NCBI RefSeq assembly: GCF_009730915.1
Contig: NC_052479.1
Span: 5,456,001 to 5,520,000 of the forward strand
DNA from: Dioscorea cayenensis subsp. rotundata
Lineage: Eukaryota; Streptophyta; Magnoliopsida; Dioscoreales; Dioscoreaceae
DNA: 64,000 nucleotides
Direction of reading: 5' to 3'
This document shows positions 45,985 to 58,265 of the stretch, piece after piece. The notes under the pieces were generated by a model, which did no database searches, had not been told where the DNA came from, and saw only the letters and a list, made by a program, of their open reading frames with translations. A program made the translations under genes and the position numbers. Within the stretch, counting starts at the first letter, position 1; every line of letters begins with the position of its first letter.

Positions 45985-48900
45985 TTATTTTATGAGAATG
46001 CATCTGATTGGCGAGCCCTCGGCTCCAATCAATCGTAGAGGTAAGCAGTGTAAAGTGTAGATCCCTGCTTCGACATTTTCTAGTTTTAAGCCTTCCACAA
46101 GGATTATGTCCTGAAGAAAACAAAGAAGAATTTGCAAGTGATTTTAAATAAACTTGCAAACAAATTGAGTACAAAGTTGATATACATTTGAGTGAAATTT
46201 TCAAAGTCTAAGGATATGTCGAAATGAATCTTACAAAGCGAAAAGAAATTATTGTGAAAAATATACAAATGTGTTATAACATCGATATTGTTCTTGCTAC
46301 TGGATAGAAACATGGTTGACACAGTGATAACAAAATTCAAATCATGAAAGATTTAACATCTGTGGAAGTCCATAATCAGCCCCTAAATTCTAAGTAACAA
46401 TTCATTTTGGCCCTAAAAAGGAAAATGTCACTTAGGTCCCTGAGCTACATGAAGATGTTCACTTCGGTCGGTTGGTCCTTTCATCGAACACTTTTGATAG
46501 CATGGTAGTTTGCCTCTAAGAGGAATTCTTTTAGTTTCTAATTCTGTTGTGGTGTCATACAAGGACCTAAAAGGACAATAGGACATATTTGAGTAATTTT
46601 GGGACCAAAATGAACCTATTTATATAGTTCAAGAACAAAAATGAATATATTTAAAGTAGTTCATGGACGAAAACAAATATCTTTATGTAATTCATGATCA
46701 ACCAATTCCTGTATTCAAGGATCAAAATGAACATTTGGGTATAGTTTCAAGGACCAATTATGGACTTTTATCTTTACATGTGCTTACGAAAGATATTTAA
46801 GCAAAAGTTTTTGATACCAACTTCAAAGAAAATTTAAGGTAACTTAAACTTTTACCAACAATAAACCAAAATTTAACATTTTTTTTGGATCAACAACGAG
46901 AGAGTAGGGTACCCTGTTTTTGAGAAGAACTAGATGAGAGGGGATCAAATCATCGTATGCTGCAACAGATAAGTAGTCGATCCCTACAACACAGGAAAAG
47001 ATAGGTTATAATTTATCAGCATAAATAATTATGCAGATAGAAACAAAAGTGCCATCTATCGGCATGGACTATGAAATTGAACACATAAAAAATTTAAACT
47101 CACCAACAAGTTTAATATCAGTGTTATCTACCAGCCATTGTGCACCATCCTTCATGAAGCCCACATAGGTATAATCAAACTCCTTTTTCCACATGAGTTT
47201 CCTGCGACATGTTAAACATAAAATAATGAGATGATAGGCATTTTGCTCAAAGTATTCAATTACAGAGTAGATGATACAGTTCAGATCCTTTAGGTAAAAG
47301 CGTTAGGCTGATTTTTGTTGTTTCGCTCATCCCATAAAGAATTCCAACTAAACCCAATTATGAAGCATTTTGAAAGGTAAAGAGACCAAGATGCTGAGCG
47401 CTTTTTGACAGCAAAAAATTCAGTCCATGAACTATAGAAGATTAAATGCACAATTACATAACAAAGTTCTAATCAAAGATTAATACAAGTGCCAACATAC
47501 TGCCGAAGGCTTAAAGGTGGTATTGGTAAATAGGGACCAATCTTTAATTGAGCTGTTAAAATCACAAAATCACAAAACTGTTCAATTAATGTCCACATAA
47601 CACAAAGTATGTTAATCAAGTTTGAAAAAAGTAATATCTTTAAAATGATGTCATAGAAACATCAGGAAGTCATTTTTAACAAGTTTATTGCACAAAACGC
47701 ATGAACATATATGCTGCTCTAATTTATTTAACAGTTGAATTTCAAGAATTCCTTGTAAAGCACGGATTAAAAGGGAGTTTTGATGGCACTCAGCACAGAC
47801 CTGTCAGTGTTTAATGTTCTGAAAAGCACACGACGTACACCTCTTGGGATATGAAGAGATTCCATCACCTCAGCTGTCAAGTGAAATTTTGCATGAATAA
47901 ATTCAAATGCCACAAAGCATACTTTAAATCAAGCATGCATCAGCAAGACAATTTGAAGAAATCAAGTAAGACAAATTATGTTCAATGATCTCTAAGTATG
48001 ATTTGCAGGGTAATGGAAGTTTTGGCATATCACTGGGATGGTCCTGCTTGGTGCTATGCACCAGTCAAATGCCCCATGTGTCAAATGGTATAACATTTAA
48101 ATAAATAAAAGCTAACTAGAGATACACATTAGATGATATGAGAAATTGGCATTTGACAACATGAATGAACACTTGAATGAATTTATGTTTTCAAAAGAAA
48201 AGTGTTCAGTGATTTCACAAACTTGAGGAAAGTTGTTGGTCGCTTTCGTTGAAGCAATGAGTGTATCTCTAGTTAGGTACAAGTTTCAGAGGAATTGCCC
48301 TAGAATTCATCAAGTTCATGAATACCATGCTCTGCTAACTCATGCAATGATGCAACTGAAAACTCTAACATGCCTATTCTATCAAACTAGCTACACGAAG
48401 GAGGTGTAGATTCCAATTGATAGAACCCAAGTTGAGAAAAATACAAAGACAAACAAACTATATATAGAACTTGGTTTGTGTACTGTCATTCAGATGTGAG
48501 GTTTATCCATCTAGTATATTATCATACGATGTGTTATGCAGTACAATAATGTCACAAGTCACAATAAAATTCTGTACAACCAATTTTCTCAGAATAATAT
48601 GTTGAGTTAAAGAAAATCATGCTTCTGTGTAGGATTAAAATTAAGACTTTGCAAACATTAAGCTTTCTAATATAGGTCTGGACAGTAGCTGTTACCAGTT
48701 ATGTTTTTGTCCCTTGGAACATCCACTAGCAATGCTGGACCTGTTAAAATCACCAGTCAATATTTGAAATATATTAGTATAAGGCAAAATTTTGATAATC
48801 ATCATTCAGAAAAGCTAACATGTGAGAGAATATCAGTTGCTAGAAATAGCATCTAATTATCAAGAACAAAACAAACTATGTATTAAGTTGAGCATGAATA

Positions 48901-50260
48901 CCTATGGTAATGCAAAAACATGACAGACCCACAAATTATCACCCAAAGGCAACTGAATATGCATCATATTCATTTTTGAAAAAGGATTTGTTTCATGCTG
49001 GTATTACATAGACCAAAGTAAAAATGAACAATCTACAGCCAACTATTCTGGCCACAAAGTCAAATCAGATAAAATAATGACCAAACATCATTTCCAGTCA
49101 AAAAACCCAAGTTTATAATAAGCTTTGGCTAGTACCGATATTAATCAACTGGCAATCAGTATGTCATCAGAGGGATATTTCAAGTTTTCACAAAGAATAG
49201 GCATAACAGGAAATTGTTCCGTAACAAGTTCAGAATTAAAGCAGCTTGTCAACATAGATCAGATTTTTTTTTAAAAAAAAAATTTTTAATCCATTGCTAT
49301 AATTTCAAGAAGTTGGGAATTATTATACTGAACATTTTAATAAGGAGCTAATGAAGCACCAAACCAAAAGCCACTTCCAAATCAAAAGTTAACATTTTTT
49401 AGCGGATAGACAAGCACATAAGCATGCAACTACCTGATAAGATACATAGTGTTGTCGAAACTGGATAAAGTTTCACCCAAAAGCGCTTTCTATCAGAGTC
49501 AAAAGTGGTTTCAATAAAAAAAAACAAAAAGCAGCATAAAAAGCTTCAAATAGAGAGAGCTCAGACCAAAGGTGCTTGGAAATCGATGGTTCTGGATATT
49601 CAAAGAAGTTATCATTAAAGAGCAATAAATGAAGCATCAAACCAACATAATCAACTTTCAAAAATCAAAACTTATCATTGTAGCATATGCATCAATAAAC
49701 ATGCAAGCAATAACCTAATACATTCAGTTTAATCTTTCAATAAATAATCCCAAAAAAATACAAAACCTCAGACTACAAGCATAAAATCAAACAGGTAATC
49801 AGCAAAAGAAACAAACAAAAACATACCATTAAGGATGGCAAGATCAAGAGTATCAACATCGAATCCAGCCTCAAAATAATGCTGAAAAACATGGCCAGGA
49901 GCATCGACATGGGTGCCAGTATGGGTACCGAACTTCATCTCGGAGTTATTAGCGATGGATCCATTCTTCATTGACTTGGGGAGCCAGAGGAACTGGCCAA
50001 CGCCATCATCCGAAGCAAAGGCAGGCATATCCTCGCGGTAAGCATGGCTGATATCTAGAATCCTCCCACCATCGTACTCCTCCCTGCGAATCGGCACGAG
50101 ATCGGCGTCGGCGAAGGTGGAGCAAGAGGTCGCCGGGGAGTCATAGGCAGGGTGAGCCGAGGAGGCGGCGGAGGAGACGGCGGCGATGGCGGGCGGAGGA
50201 GACGGCGGCGATGGCGGTGACGGCGGCGAGGAGGAGGATCGGATTGGGAGTGGCCGCCAT
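45985..50260 (-). CDS. Cyclase / kynurenine-formamidase-like secreted protein, six exons, exon 1 broken by a 25-bp duplication
   Basis: On the minus strand exons 49827-50260, 48696-48740, 47801-47873, 47104-47201, 46913-46983 and 45985-46110 join. Leaving out one 25-bp duplicate, they give 273 residues, normal for plant cyclase-family proteins (Arabidopsis CYCLASE1-3). The fold is the metal-dependent kynurenine formamidase type, and the metal-binding motif [11 protein letters not shown] is present. The conserved end is [19 protein letters not shown]. Plant members are mostly apoplastic or ER proteins linked to stress and cell death, with natural substrates unclear. The start [19 protein letters not shown] reads as a signal peptide. 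At 50167-50216 a perfect 25-bp unit is present twice, which shifts the frame and ends translation after about 39 codons. All other splice sites and phases fit. Confidence 0.88.
46366..46769. mobile_element. Probable MITE-like repeat in the last intron of the cyclase gene
   Basis: AAGTCCATAATCAGCCCCTA on the left and the reverse complement of AAGGACCAATTATGGACTT on the right form imperfect inverted ends about 20 bp long. The interior repeats phrases such as 'ggacc(a)aaatgaac' that are typical of non-coding plant repeats. I see no clear target duplication. Confidence 0.5.
50167..50216. repeat. Perfect 25-bp tandem duplication in the cyclase signal-peptide codons
   Basis: Two identical units, 50167-50191 and 50192-50216, on the plus strand start GGCGGAGGAGACGGCGGCG and end ATGGCG. 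Twenty-five is not a multiple of three. Confidence 0.97.
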
Positions 50261-50458
50261 TGTTGGGATTTCAGTGATCGAGATTGAAAAAAAAAAACAA
50301 ATCGCGAATAATTTGAAGGCTGAGAAATCGAACAAACGAAAAGGACGTGAATTACATGATAAGATCCTGACCTTCCATTTTATTCTCTTATCCATTTATC
50401 ACTAAGGTTTATAAAAATAAAATAAAAATAAAAATAAAAATAAATAATAAAGATTTAC

Positions 50459-51085
50459 GTCATCTTTAGTGGTTAGACTAGTTTGATGGCAATGCCACCT
50501 CATCGACCTATTAAACTCTTACTCATTAAATTATTTTTCATAATAGTTATACAATAAAATGAGACCCACAATCAACCTATCAACTCATTAAACTTTCTCT
50601 CATTATTTATATTATAAAATAGGACCCACAATTATTTCATCTATTTTTTAAACTATTAACATCAATATATTTCATTAAAACATATATATTTAATAAATTC
50701 TTCACAATTTAATAACATATTTAAAATTATATTTCAAAATAAAAATTTAAAATATAATAAAAATTTAAAATAAGTATTTTTATCCATAATATAATTGAAA
50801 ATCCGAAAATAAAAAAATGGAGAAAAATATAAGTTTTATTTGAGTATGTGGGTGTGTTTATAGAAGTCAAATAAAAATTTAAGAATTAAAAATTTTAAAA
50901 AAAATTAAAAAAAAAACCGTTGCATCATCCAAACAGTTGAATTTTAAAAATAATAAAAAATATTAAAAGATAGGATCAAACCACCGTTGAGGCCGCTGAG
51001 TGCTCAACAGACATTGAGCTCTCATAATAGGGGGCTTCCATGATTGAGCGCTCAATGAGCGCATGAAGCCCCCATTAAAGATGAC
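50459..51085. mobile_element. Probable non-autonomous DNA element with GTCATCTTTA ends
   Basis: GTCATCTTTAGTGG on the left and CCATTAAAGATGAC on the right pair with one mismatch over 14 bp. The interior is A/T-rich. The last ~90 bp are GC-rich, with GGGGGCTTCCAT / ATGAAGCCCCC as another inverted pair around TGAGCGCTCA. It lies just upstream of the cyclase start codon. Confidence 0.5.
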
Positions 51086-51510
51086 AAGGTTTATAAAAAT
51101 AAGATAAATTTATAAAATAATAATAAAGAAACAAAATTCATTAAAATAATTTTTATTAATGAATAAAGTATTTAACAAGGGGAATAAAATTCTGACTATA
51201 GCATGAAGGATGAACGGGCCCTAAGTTTCATGCCTCAAGGACTAACTATCTATAGAAGGAGGCACGGGCTGAGATTTGATCCGGCCCGGAACCAGCCAGG
51301 TCAAATCCGTCGGGCCATCAACCTATTATGGGTTAAGCTGTTCTCAACCCGTGGGTCGGCGATGGGCTTTTTACTAAATGCACCAATATATCTTAGTAAA
51401 CAATAATGAGTATATATATAGTAAAACTTATACTAAATTTTATTTAATCAGTTACACAAAATATTTTTGTGTGTCTTACACTTGCAAATATAGTGTGGGT
51501 AGATATTTAG
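51086..51510. other. Intergenic DNA up to the first gap
   Basis: A/T-rich, then a GC-richer patch at 51220-51365 with GGCCCGGAACCAGCC. No gene is recognised. Confidence 0.5.
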
Positions 51511-52510
51511 NNNNNNNNNNNNNNNNNNNNNNNNNNNNNNNNNNNNNNNNNNNNNNNNNNNNNNNNNNNNNNNNNNNNNNNNNNNNNNNNNNNNNNNNNN
51601 NNNNNNNNNNNNNNNNNNNNNNNNNNNNNNNNNNNNNNNNNNNNNNNNNNNNNNNNNNNNNNNNNNNNNNNNNNNNNNNNNNNNNNNNNNNNNNNNNNNN
51701 NNNNNNNNNNNNNNNNNNNNNNNNNNNNNNNNNNNNNNNNNNNNNNNNNNNNNNNNNNNNNNNNNNNNNNNNNNNNNNNNNNNNNNNNNNNNNNNNNNNN
51801 NNNNNNNNNNNNNNNNNNNNNNNNNNNNNNNNNNNNNNNNNNNNNNNNNNNNNNNNNNNNNNNNNNNNNNNNNNNNNNNNNNNNNNNNNNNNNNNNNNNN
51901 NNNNNNNNNNNNNNNNNNNNNNNNNNNNNNNNNNNNNNNNNNNNNNNNNNNNNNNNNNNNNNNNNNNNNNNNNNNNNNNNNNNNNNNNNNNNNNNNNNNN
52001 NNNNNNNNNNNNNNNNNNNNNNNNNNNNNNNNNNNNNNNNNNNNNNNNNNNNNNNNNNNNNNNNNNNNNNNNNNNNNNNNNNNNNNNNNNNNNNNNNNNN
52101 NNNNNNNNNNNNNNNNNNNNNNNNNNNNNNNNNNNNNNNNNNNNNNNNNNNNNNNNNNNNNNNNNNNNNNNNNNNNNNNNNNNNNNNNNNNNNNNNNNNN
52201 NNNNNNNNNNNNNNNNNNNNNNNNNNNNNNNNNNNNNNNNNNNNNNNNNNNNNNNNNNNNNNNNNNNNNNNNNNNNNNNNNNNNNNNNNNNNNNNNNNNN
52301 NNNNNNNNNNNNNNNNNNNNNNNNNNNNNNNNNNNNNNNNNNNNNNNNNNNNNNNNNNNNNNNNNNNNNNNNNNNNNNNNNNNNNNNNNNNNNNNNNNNN
52401 NNNNNNNNNNNNNNNNNNNNNNNNNNNNNNNNNNNNNNNNNNNNNNNNNNNNNNNNNNNNNNNNNNNNNNNNNNNNNNNNNNNNNNNNNNNNNNNNNNNN
52501 NNNNNNNNNN
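51511..52510. other. Assembly gap (1000 N)
   Basis: Exactly 1000 N, a conventional gap length, so the true size is unknown. Confidence 0.99.
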
Positions 52511-54807
52511 GAACATGCGATGTGGCGGTTAAGTTTAGTGACTCTGCTCACTTCAGCCATATTAAAGTCCAAAATTGTTTATATTTTATATTTTAATTTC
52601 AATAATAAAATGTTAAAATATATTTTTAGAATGAAAATATATTTTTAGAATGAATATATTTTATTTTTCATATTGAAATAATAGCAAGCATAAATGAAAA
52701 TAATTCAACAACACAAAAATTTACATATAAAATCCAAATTAAGAAAAAAAAAAATAGATGGTAGCTAAAGAGAAGATGATTTCTTTAAATAAAAACTGAA
52801 TATAATTGTGGCGGCTAAATTCACAAAAATAATTTTTTATGATAAAATCCTGCAATATATTTAAAATTTTAAATAGACTTGAAGTTGATTACAAATCTAG
52901 TTGACCTGGATGTAGTCTAGGTCATGATCTAACTCTACTATAACTATTCCTTAGGTGCAACCCAATCATTTTACTACCCCCATAAATCTTTTAAAAAATT
53001 CTCATAATATTAAAAATTATATAAATTACATTGTGAACTTTTAATAATGTGTCAAATAGAATTTGAGTCACAAACTCTAATACATATCTAGATGCAATGC
53101 ACTGCCATAGGAAATGATTATTCTTATATGAGTTAGATCATGTTTGTAGTTTAGATTTTATTTCCATGGTTTAGTCTTTGAAGTTTATATTTTATTCAAG
53201 GTTATGATATCATTTTATCATATTTTTCAATTTTTTCTAATTCAATTAAATTATATATTTTAAATAATTTATACATAAAGCAATTGAATTTCTAATTCAT
53301 GAATTATATTTTTAATATTCACTTTTGTTATGGAAAAAGAACAAGTGCACAAAATGTTCCCTAAACTACTAAAAACAAAATTGAGATTTATGATCTTTAT
53401 TCACAAAAATATTTTTAAGCTTTTTACCGGAAAGAATAATTTTATTTTTGAAGACTAAAATAAATTTTCAAATGCAATTTATATACAAAAGGTGCACTTA
53501 TATCTCAGTGAGAAACATCAATTCCAAAATATTATTTTAAGAAAAAATATTGATGGTTATAGCTAAGTTGAAAATTATAGTTCGTAAAATAATATTATTT
53601 ATAAAATTTCTATATTCGTGAAGAAAAATATTTTTATTTATAAACATATACACTTATATTTAAGTCAAATTAATCACTAGTTATTATTTAATCAAAGATA
53701 AGAATTAGTAAAAATTAGCAAGAACTCATTATTAATTATTTATTCCTTCTTTTTACCCTTTTTTTGGCTATCATATGTATATATTCCAAATTATTACTTT
53801 TACACATAATAACTTTGGTATTATATTTTCAATCATCACATGAATTTAAATATAATGTGATTAACATATTAAGGGTCTATTTGGTTTGCATATAAAAATG
53901 GGAATAAGAACAAGAATTGGGAATAAGAACGGGAATGAAGAAAGAGGAATCGGGATGGAAATTGTATGATGGGAATTAAAAAAAAAATTGTGTTAGGTAG
54001 GAGGATTTGTGGGAATGAGAAAAAATAAGATAAAAATTATTTTTTTATGCCCTATAATATAAATAAATGAAGTTGAGTAAAAATAATTAATTATATTTAA
54101 TGATAATTAATTTTATTTGTTTATAAAATAATTCAATCATAATTATTCTCTTTAATTATTATAATTAGATATTTAATTAAAATAATTCACTTTTACCCAT
54201 TATACATTTTTGATTAATATATTTAAATTTTATAATATTTTAATCATAAACACAGGATATTTTAATTTAATTCCCATTTTATTTATAATAACATAATTCA
54301 CTTTATCTATTATAAATAATTCACTTTAATATAATAGAATATTTTAATATTTAATTATTATAATTTTAGATAATATTCTAATTATTTAAAAGGATGGAAT
54401 GTGTGTCATAAAACTTGTTAATTTTTTTTATTAAAATCAAAACTATAAATTACAAATGTAGAATGCTTTTACCCCTCTAACTGAAGGGATGAAATATCTC
54501 TCAAACTCAAAAAGAGGCATCACTCACTCCCTCAATCCAAAATGGCCCCCTTAATTTATTAAAATGCTAACCTTTTTGTTGTTTATTTTGATCAAGAAAT
54601 TGACTTCAATTTGATTGTCACCCAATTAAAGCAATTGCTTAATTAGTTAGTCTAATTATCATAAAGTTTGAGGTTCCAAGTCTTATCCATCACTTGACAC
54701 AGCTTCTCAACTTTAATATATGATATTTTATGTCTAATCAAATTGATCTAAATAGTGTTGGTTAGCCATGGAACATCAATTCTTGGTGCAGGATAAGAAA
54801 CAAAGTT

Positions 54808-54865
<58 letters not shown>

Positions 54866-55299
54866 GTAAGAAAAAACAGTTTTTTTATTCAATTTAACCT
54901 AATTTTTGTCATATTTATCGCAATGGCTTAAAGATAATTTTATTCACCAAAATAGCTATGAGGTTATTTTGTCAATTGCTCAATCAGCACACATCCGAAA
55001 CCACTTAAAAAATTATAATATAATTATGGCACTTATACATTAAGAAAATTTTGTGGGTATATATGCATGTGATATTTGGTGGTAGAAGTTTAAAAATAAA
55101 TCTCTTATAAATAGGGTTTAAAATAATATGCAAGAATCCTTGTTATTTTAAAAGCAATAATAGTAGTAATTATTTTTTGAAAATAAATGTATTTTCTAAA
55201 AAAAATGATAACATTTTTAAAAAATAGTGGGATGAAAAAATTAAAAAAATTTAAAGCGGAATTTTTGAAAAAGTGGATAAACCACAACCATTCAAAAAA
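52511..55299. other. A/T-rich intergenic DNA with repeat scraps
   Basis: No gene is supported. From about 53876, GGGTCTATTTGGTTTGCAT followed by 'gggaataagaacgggaatg' resembles one end of a Tourist-like MITE, but I find no matching opposite end. A similar 'aatgaatgggaatgg' phrase is at 10855. The (ATA)n run is listed separately. Confidence 0.5.
54809..54865. repeat. (ATA)n microsatellite
   Basis: About 19 trinucleotide units. Confidence 0.95.
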
Positions 55300-55479
55300 G
55301 GAAAGTCGAATACAAACAGCGTACGTCCACTAGCTGTGGAACACAAGAAAACAACAAAAAGGAGGAACAATGGGTCTCCTCCTGACCCAAAAAATAAAAG
55401 CACTACCCCACGACATCATCCAGAGTCTCCTCAGACGTAAGAGGTATCGCCCGCCCTCGAGTCGAGGTCCCAGTGAACT

Positions 55480-56580
55480 CTAAGGCTGCACGAATGGAGG
55501 AAATAGAATCCCCAGCGTCGATCTCAATCTCTCTGGAGCTGCAGAGAACCATGATAAGATGAGGTGATTAGTTCTAACTAGAACAGCATGCGGGCACACA
55601 TATTTAGCAGAAAAAATAACATCGTTTCTTGTCAGCCAAATCGCCCACACAAAAGCTTTAATCACCCCATCCTCGACCATGCGGGATACGAGGCCGCAAG
55701 GCATTCCACTAATCCCCACGAGCGCCATCGAATGCGGAAGCGACGGCAACTGGACGACACTACTAAGCTGCGTCCACACCTCCAACGAGAAATTGCATTG
55801 CAGAAAAAGATGATCCACCGATTCCACCGCTTCGTGGCATAGATGCATAGTAGCGATCGGAAGCTTGTTGCACTAGCAGCTAGCTAAGTTTTCAAGGGTA
55901 AGAATCGAGCACCTAAGCCCTCCCGTCATTCGATCCGGTCATAGAAGGATTTGTGGAGAAGGAACCATTGGCAGTCAAACTCCAAAGCTTCAAATCCTTA
56001 TCCAAACCAGTAGGAGAGTTCTGACTGGCAGGAAGCAACACCGACTCAAGATCACTCACAAAAGGTTGCCGATTAAGAAGATGTCTCAATTCAAGCAATC
56101 GAAGCATTACGCCTCGAGGGATGCCAAAAATTCATTCGGCCAAAGGTACATAGGTGCCCGGCCGTTGAGCCAACGATCTTTCCAAAACAAAGATTCCGTC
56201 CCGGAGTAAACATTAACCGTGATGCACCCATTGAATGCTGCTAAACCTTTCAGAATCCCGGACCAAAAGAACGAAACCCTGCCTCAAGGAAGGCCGAACG
56301 AGTTCCAAGAAGGCAAGTTATAATTGAATTTAATCACCTCGCACCGCACTTTCGGGTTTGAGTCGATCAAAAATTTCCACCTCCATTTTCCCCGGGAGGG
56401 CCATATTACAGCGGATAAGTCCAAAATGCCCCAACCTCCTTGCTCTTTTGAACGACAAATCAGCTGCCAAGCGACCAGTCGGCACCTAGGAATATCAATG
56501 TCAGGGCCCGACCATAAGAAATCCCGGCGCACCCGGTCAATGTCCTTAATGACCCATCTGGGTAAACGAAAGATGGACAT
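55480..56580 (-). pseudogene. LINE C-terminal (zf-RVT) region remnant
   Basis: Minus-strand pieces include PRWVIKDIDRVRRDFLWSG and CRSKEQGGWGILDL (56284-56580), a middle piece, and the zinc-binding HEAVESVDHLFLQCNFSLEVW (55480-55848, in part). These are the usual order after RT in plant LINEs. Frameshifts separate them from each other and from the RT frame. Confidence 0.8.
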
Positions 56581-56630
56581 CCAATACGTCGGAATGGAAG
56601 TAAGAACCGAATTTAATAATGTAAGCGCCG

Positions 56631-58265
56631 TCAGATAGAGATAAGAAGATTTCCAAGAAGATAAACGACCTTTTTATTTTTATCAATCAAGCTCTTCCAG
56701 TCCTGTTTACGAGGCCGTCTACCGGAAATCGGAATGCCCAGATAAATAACCGGAAGGCAACCAACGGTGCAATTGAAGGTGTTCGCAGCCCTCAAATCTG
56801 GAAGCTGGTTCATGATGGTAGAAAAAAGACAAGTCTTGGCGAAATTGGTTTCTAGCCCCGAAAGACCTTCAAATAGCAACAAAATCAACTTAACAATCCT
56901 CAGATCTTCGGGCCCCCCAGTGGTCAGAATCAGTAGGTCGTCCGCATAGTGCAGATTGCAGATACTACCAAATTCCCCAACCGGAACTCCAACCAAAATA
57001 TGGGAATTCAGCGCATTCTCAAACAAAGTACTAAGAACATCCGTAACCAAAACAAACAACAAGGGCGACAACGGGTCACCCTGCCTAAGACCACGCTGAT
57101 ATCTAACGTATCCTCTAGGGGACCCATTAATGAGGATAGATGCTTTCGACGATCTCAGAATAGTTTGGATCCACCCTAACCATTTAGATCCAAAACCTCT
57201 CACTCTCAGCAAGTCAAACAGGAAATCCCAGTCAACCGAGTCAAAGGCCTTAGCAAAGTCCACTTTAAGTACATGGCCAACCAAATTTCTTTTTTGGATA
57301 CTGAATAATAGTTCCTCAGCCGTAGCAATATTGTCTAGAATGCATCTACCTTTTAGAAAGGCCGACTGAGTCTGATTCACCAGAGAGTCCATCACCGTAC
57401 CAAGTCGAGTAGCAAGAATCTTGGAAATGATTTTTAGGGAGGAATTAATTAAACTGATCGGTCGGTAATCTCCAGGGGATGCCGGGCTAGAAACCTTAGG
57501 GATGAGAACAATGTTAGCCCAGTTTATACGCTCCAAGTTCGCCCTCCCAGAGTAGAAATCCTCACACAGTTTCCAAACCTCATTTTTGACAATCTCCCAA
57601 AATGTTTTAAAGAACAGCAGGGGAAACCCATCAGGTCCCGGCGCCTTATCACTACCTAAGTCAAAGACCACCTTTTTAACTTCCTCCAGAGTGAAAGGAC
57701 GCTCCAAAAGAGATAAATCAACCCTAGCTTTATTAATCAAGAGCCTATTTAGGTCAACCTTAAAACGAAACGAGCGTTGATGACCAAATAATGCACGAAA
57801 ACGATTTTCAAACACTTTCCCGATCTCCCTGATCTCCGAGTAAGCATCCTCCCCCACCTTGATGGAAGGGATAAAGTTAGTGTTTTTTCTGCCGTTTACA
57901 ACTGAATGAAAATATTTAGTGTTTTCATCCCCTTCCTGGAGCCAACGCAATCTAGATCTCTGTTTCCAGTACAACTCCTCCTGTTTGCGAATCTCACCCA
58001 ACCTACCCAACATCTCGAGCTCCCGCTGGGATTCCTCAGAGTTCAGAGGTTTAGATTCTTTGATGATATCCAGAAGTTCCACCTCATGAAGGAGTGCTAA
58101 CTTACGCAGCTTAATGGAACCGAAACTCTCCTTGGACCAAACACGTAGTTTATCCCTCAGCCAATGCAACTTTTTGGATAGAACAAACGCCCGCTTGCAA
58201 GTGCGGGTTGTAGCTATTCCCACCAGCGGGAGATTAAATTGGCGAAACCATCCACGGTAGTCCAA
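56631..58265 (-). CDS. LINE reverse transcriptase open frame (544 codons)
   Basis: This is the longest open frame in the window. It includes the pre-RT segment (W-x-R/L-EGDENTKYFH about residues 108-120) and the RT motifs: KAPGPDGF at 207-214, DYRPISLIN at 266-274, KVDFAKAFDSVDW at 334-346, RGLRQGDPLSP at 391-401, and the catalytic YADD at 440-443 (plant L1s have YADD or FADD). The fingers and palm therefore look complete. Upstream endonuclease and downstream zinc region are out of frame, so the full ORF2 is not functional. The first Met is simply the first in the open frame and is not the native start. Confidence 0.9.
   Translation of the reverse strand: MDYRGWFRQFNLPLVGIATTRTCKRAFVLSKKLHWLRDKLRVWSKESFGSIKLRKLALLHEVELLDIIKESKPLNSEESQRELEMLGRLGEIRKQEELYWKQRSRLRWLQEGDENTKYFHSVVNGRKNTNFIPSIKVGEDAYSEIREIGKVFENRFRALFGHQRSFRFKVDLNRLLINKARVDLSLLERPFTLEEVKKVVFDLGSDKAPGPDGFPLLFFKTFWEIVKNEVWKLCEDFYSGRANLERINWANIVLIPKVSSPASPGDYRPISLINSSLKIISKILATRLGTVMDSLVNQTQSAFLKGRCILDNIATAEELLFSIQKRNLVGHVLKVDFAKAFDSVDWDFLFDLLRVRGFGSKWLGWIQTILRSSKASILINGSPRGYVRYQRGLRQGDPLSPLLFVLVTDVLSTLFENALNSHILVGVPVGEFGSICNLHYADDLLILTTGGPEDLRIVKLILLLFEGLSGLETNFAKTCLFSTIMNQLPDLRAANTFNCTVGCLPVIYLGIPISGRRPRKQDWKSLIDKNKKVVYLLGNLLISI

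Noticed and set aside
51378..52572. Long open frames across the N gap
   Set aside because: They consist of unknown bases and are artefacts.
53876..54545. Complete MITE starting GGGTCTATTTGGTTTGCAT
   Set aside because: No matching inverted end or target duplication found. Only a fragment is possible.
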